From: Nonomuraea ceibae
Lineage (GTDB): Bacteria; Actinomycetota; Actinomycetes; Streptosporangiales; Streptosporangiaceae
Length of the DNA: 64,000 bases
NCBI RefSeq assembly: GCF_019396325.1
Contig: NZ_JAHKRO010000007.1
Location: 62,001-126,000 of the forward strand
Direction of reading: 5' to 3'
The position numbers were made by a program, and so were the translations under genes. The first letter of the stretch is position 1, and each line of letters opens with the position of its first letter. This document shows, piece by piece, positions 62,175-64,000 of this stretch. The notes beneath the pieces are model-generated. The model ran no database searches. It saw only the letters and a list, made by a program, of their open reading frames with translations, and had not been told where the DNA came from.

Positions 62175-64000
62175 TTATGCCTTCGGCGCTTTCGGGAGCA
62201 GGTCGTCTGGGCCGCGATAAAGCAGGCGGACGCCGGCGCCAGTGCGAAGTCGTCGGGCACGCAACACGCCCTGGCGCTCGCGGTTGAGGCGAATGGCGGC
62301 CTCTCCGAGCAGGTCGTAGCCGCTGGACCAGATCTCAATCTTGTCCGGTCCAGTATCAGTCACGCGCAGCCAGGTACCAGGCTCAGGTACTGTCCCGTAC
62401 CAGGTGACCTCCTGCAAATCCTCGGTCCTGCGGCCCCATCGAAGCGAGCGCTGTGCCCGCGAGGGGTTCACGAATGCCACCCATGCTAACCGTGACTCGG
62501 GTGTAGGCCAGCTTTCGCTCAGGGCCTGCGCAGGGTCAAGGTCATCAATCCATTGGCGCATTTCGGCAGCCGAGTCGAATGTGGCGGCAGTGCTCTTGGC
62601 TGCCGATATTGCCGCGAGGCGATGGTCGAAGCCAGAGCGTATGAGGATCGAGGCTGCCCGATTGAACGTTCCCGTCTCGATTGCGGTTACTGCCGTGCCC
62701 AACAAGGCGTCGGCCTCGAGGTTGCCTTGGGCAATTTCGTAGACCCTGGCAGCTTCCATTCCCCAGACCAGCCGGTAGATGACGTCGGCCTCGATGAACT
62801 GCGTTATCGCGACGCGGTCGCCGGAAAGGTCGCCGAGGGCCAGACCGTGAACCCAGTGCCTCAATACCTCGTGCCAGTTGCCGAGCACTGTCTCGGGAGC
62901 GAAGATTTCCATCGCGAACAGAGTATCGGCGATCGCCACGAGCAAGTCGGCGGCGGTCTCGCGGTCTGCGTCGGCGATGGCGGCTTCGGCTTGGCCCGCC
63001 AAGGCGATGATGCTTCCAGATACTTGTGCGAGCTCGGACCCGGCGTTGGCACCTAGTCCAGCCAAGAACCAGCCGCGGCGTTGGGACGGTGTGGACGTTT
63101 GCCACAAGTGCCTGGTCCGGCTGTACACCAGTCCGCGTACGGCAGCGGCTAACGTGTCGTCGTAGCGGCGAAGTTGCCGTTCCCACAGCGAATCGCGCAG
63201 GGCATCTGTGACGATCTGCGTCGCGGCGTCGGCGACGTTGTCCAAGCCGCTGTCTCCGACGACGCTCAGGATGCCGATGTCGAGCAACGCGAGGTTCGAC
63301 TGCCAACTCTGGGCAGCGGCGGCCCGTCCGTCATCAGGCTCCTGGGACACGATGGGCAGGGACCAGTCGGGCCCGCCGGTGAGGTATTCGAGAAGGGGCT
63401 CCACCGAAGTGAGCTTCTGCGATGCGTACATCCTTTTCAGGAGTTCAACGCCGATATCGATGAGACCGGATCGCAGGGCCTTGCCGCCATCTCCCTGCGT
63501 GAGTGCGAGCCATTCTCGCCAATGTCTTTGAGTTGGTTTGAAGATCGGATAGAGAACGAGCCCTTCAGTGTCGACGAATGCGCGGCCCGCACGCCCGATC
63601 ACGTTCGCGAACTCGGAACCCTTGAGCACGTCCCTGCCGCGGTGAAGGCCGTGGAAGAGGACCGTCGACGCGGACAGGTTCAGTCCTTGGGCGAGAGTCG
63701 GTGAGGCAATAGTGACCTTCAAGCTGCTCCGCTGCAAGAGTCGCTCGATCTCGCGCCGGAAGGGACCGGGGAGCGCTCCGTGGTGGATGGCCACGCCTAG
63801 CCGAAGACACTCCAATATCGGATGGTCGGCACCGAACCACTCGGCGCCCACGGCGAGCGCGTCGTGAAGGTCGACGTCCGCGGGGAGGACGGAGGAAATG
63901 AGGTCTCTGCGGTGGAGATCAATGATTGCGCGAGCGTACGGCTCCACGGAATTCCGCTGGGGGCAGAAGACGAGGACGGTCTGGCCTTCTTCGACCAGAC
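62175..64000 (-). CDS. Superfamily 2 (Ski2-like) helicase, 5' part beyond the right edge
   Basis: The visible ~608 residues start within helicase domain 2: LVEEGQTVLVFCPQR is motif IV, IASPTLAQGLNLSASTVLFH motif V, and FANVIGRAGRAF motif VI with the arginine finger. About 400 helical residues follow and a small beta-rich C-terminal domain. The N-terminal ATP-binding domain (Walker A, DExH) lies outside the window. The IGRAGR motif and long C-terminal region fit Ski2/Lhr-like DNA or RNA helicases common in defence loci. An ATG at 63947 is internal and not the start. Confidence 0.88.
   Translation of the reverse strand, partial: LVEEGQTVLVFCPQRNSVEPYARAIIDLHRRDLISSVLPADVDLHDALAVGAEWFGADHPILECLRLGVAIHHGALPGPFRREIERLLQRSSLKVTIASPTLAQGLNLSASTVLFHGLHRGRDVLKGSEFANVIGRAGRAFVDTEGLVLYPIFKPTQRHWREWLALTQGDGGKALRSGLIDIGVELLKRMYASQKLTSVEPLLEYLTGGPDWSLPIVSQEPDDGRAAAAQSWQSNLALLDIGILSVVGDSGLDNVADAATQIVTDALRDSLWERQLRRYDDTLAAAVRGLVYSRTRHLWQTSTPSQRRGWFLAGLGANAGSELAQVSGSIIALAGQAEAAIADADRETAADLLVAIADTLFAMEIFAPETVLGNWHEVLRHWVHGLALGDLSGDRVAITQFIEADVIYRLVWGMEAARVYEIAQGNLEADALLGTAVTAIETGTFNRAASILIRSGFDHRLAAISAAKSTAATFDSAAEMRQWIDDLDPAQALSESWPTPESRLAWVAFVNPSRAQRSLRWGRRTEDLQEVTWYGTVPEPGTWLRVTDTGPDKIEIWSSGYDLLGEAAIRLNRERQGVLRARRLRTGAGVRLLYRGPDDLLPKAPKA

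Noticed and set aside
62175..64000. Calling the helicase HamB of a Hachiman system
   Set aside because: The N-terminal half and any HamA (DUF1837) gene are outside the window; motifs IV-VI alone do not separate it from other Ski2-like helicases.

Overview
The window is high-GC DNA with strong Shine-Dalgarno sequences, many GTG starts, 1-4 base start/stop overlaps, rare TTA codons, Scr1-type XRE/DUF397 pairs, HATPase anti-sigma-like proteins and a BTAD regulator. This points to a filamentous actinobacterium (Streptosporangiaceae or Streptomyces-like). The genus cannot be fixed from this sequence alone. No rRNA, tRNA or CRISPR array was seen.

Layout. 1-4094 (minus): two NRPS pieces, a C-A protein cut by the left edge and an A domain fused to a degenerate C domain. 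4120-11287 (minus): a maltodextrin uptake locus with binding lipoprotein, two permeases, a cytoplasmic GH13 alpha-glucosidase and two paralogous LacI regulators. 11528-15028 (plus): a secreted GH13 amylase with pullulanase-type accessory domains but no second catalytic domain. 15433-23541 (plus): an eight-gene, fully overlapping operon for a surface glycan or glycoconjugate (6-TM protein, GT2, CofD/YvcK-like protein, HAD phosphatase, nucleotidyltransferase, GT4, flippase, GT4). 24133-29207 (plus): two secreted amylases sharing nearly identical CBM25 modules. Starch enzymes, transporter and glycan operon share upstream TGCAAG/CTTGCA-type dyads or half-sites. Four of the plus-strand genes carry a TTA codon within the first 15 codons, so the segment looks like one co-regulated and possibly developmentally gated unit that digests starch, imports the products and perhaps builds a glycan from them.

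29212-35790: a TetR regulator and a PaoABC-type molybdenum hydroxylase (minus), facing a TetR with two HTH units followed by a cytochrome P450 (plus). 36068-38722: actinobacterial regulators and small membrane proteins. 39430-47087: a probable remnant of an integrated element, with a broken tyrosine recombinase, paralogous small proteins, a DUF932 protein, iteron-like repeats and strong hairpins. 47088-51748: an ATP-binding regulator, an HTH protein, a 5'-truncated BTAD protein and debris of a RiPP locus (thiopeptide-type biosynthesis fragment and a frameshifted TPR-like gene).

52189-64000 is a defence island. It holds a complete ABC-three-component (ABC-3C) system: PD-(D/E)XK-like effector, middle component and DUF3732 ATPase. 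Next is a four-gene operon (unknown protein, QueC-like enzyme, XRE-ImmA peptidase, PIN nuclease) that matches no system I can name. Then come a TIGR04141/DUF6119-like gene broken in a run of seven C and a Ski2-like helicase cut by the right edge. The QueC operon and the CofD-like glycan operon are the best candidates for undescribed biology.
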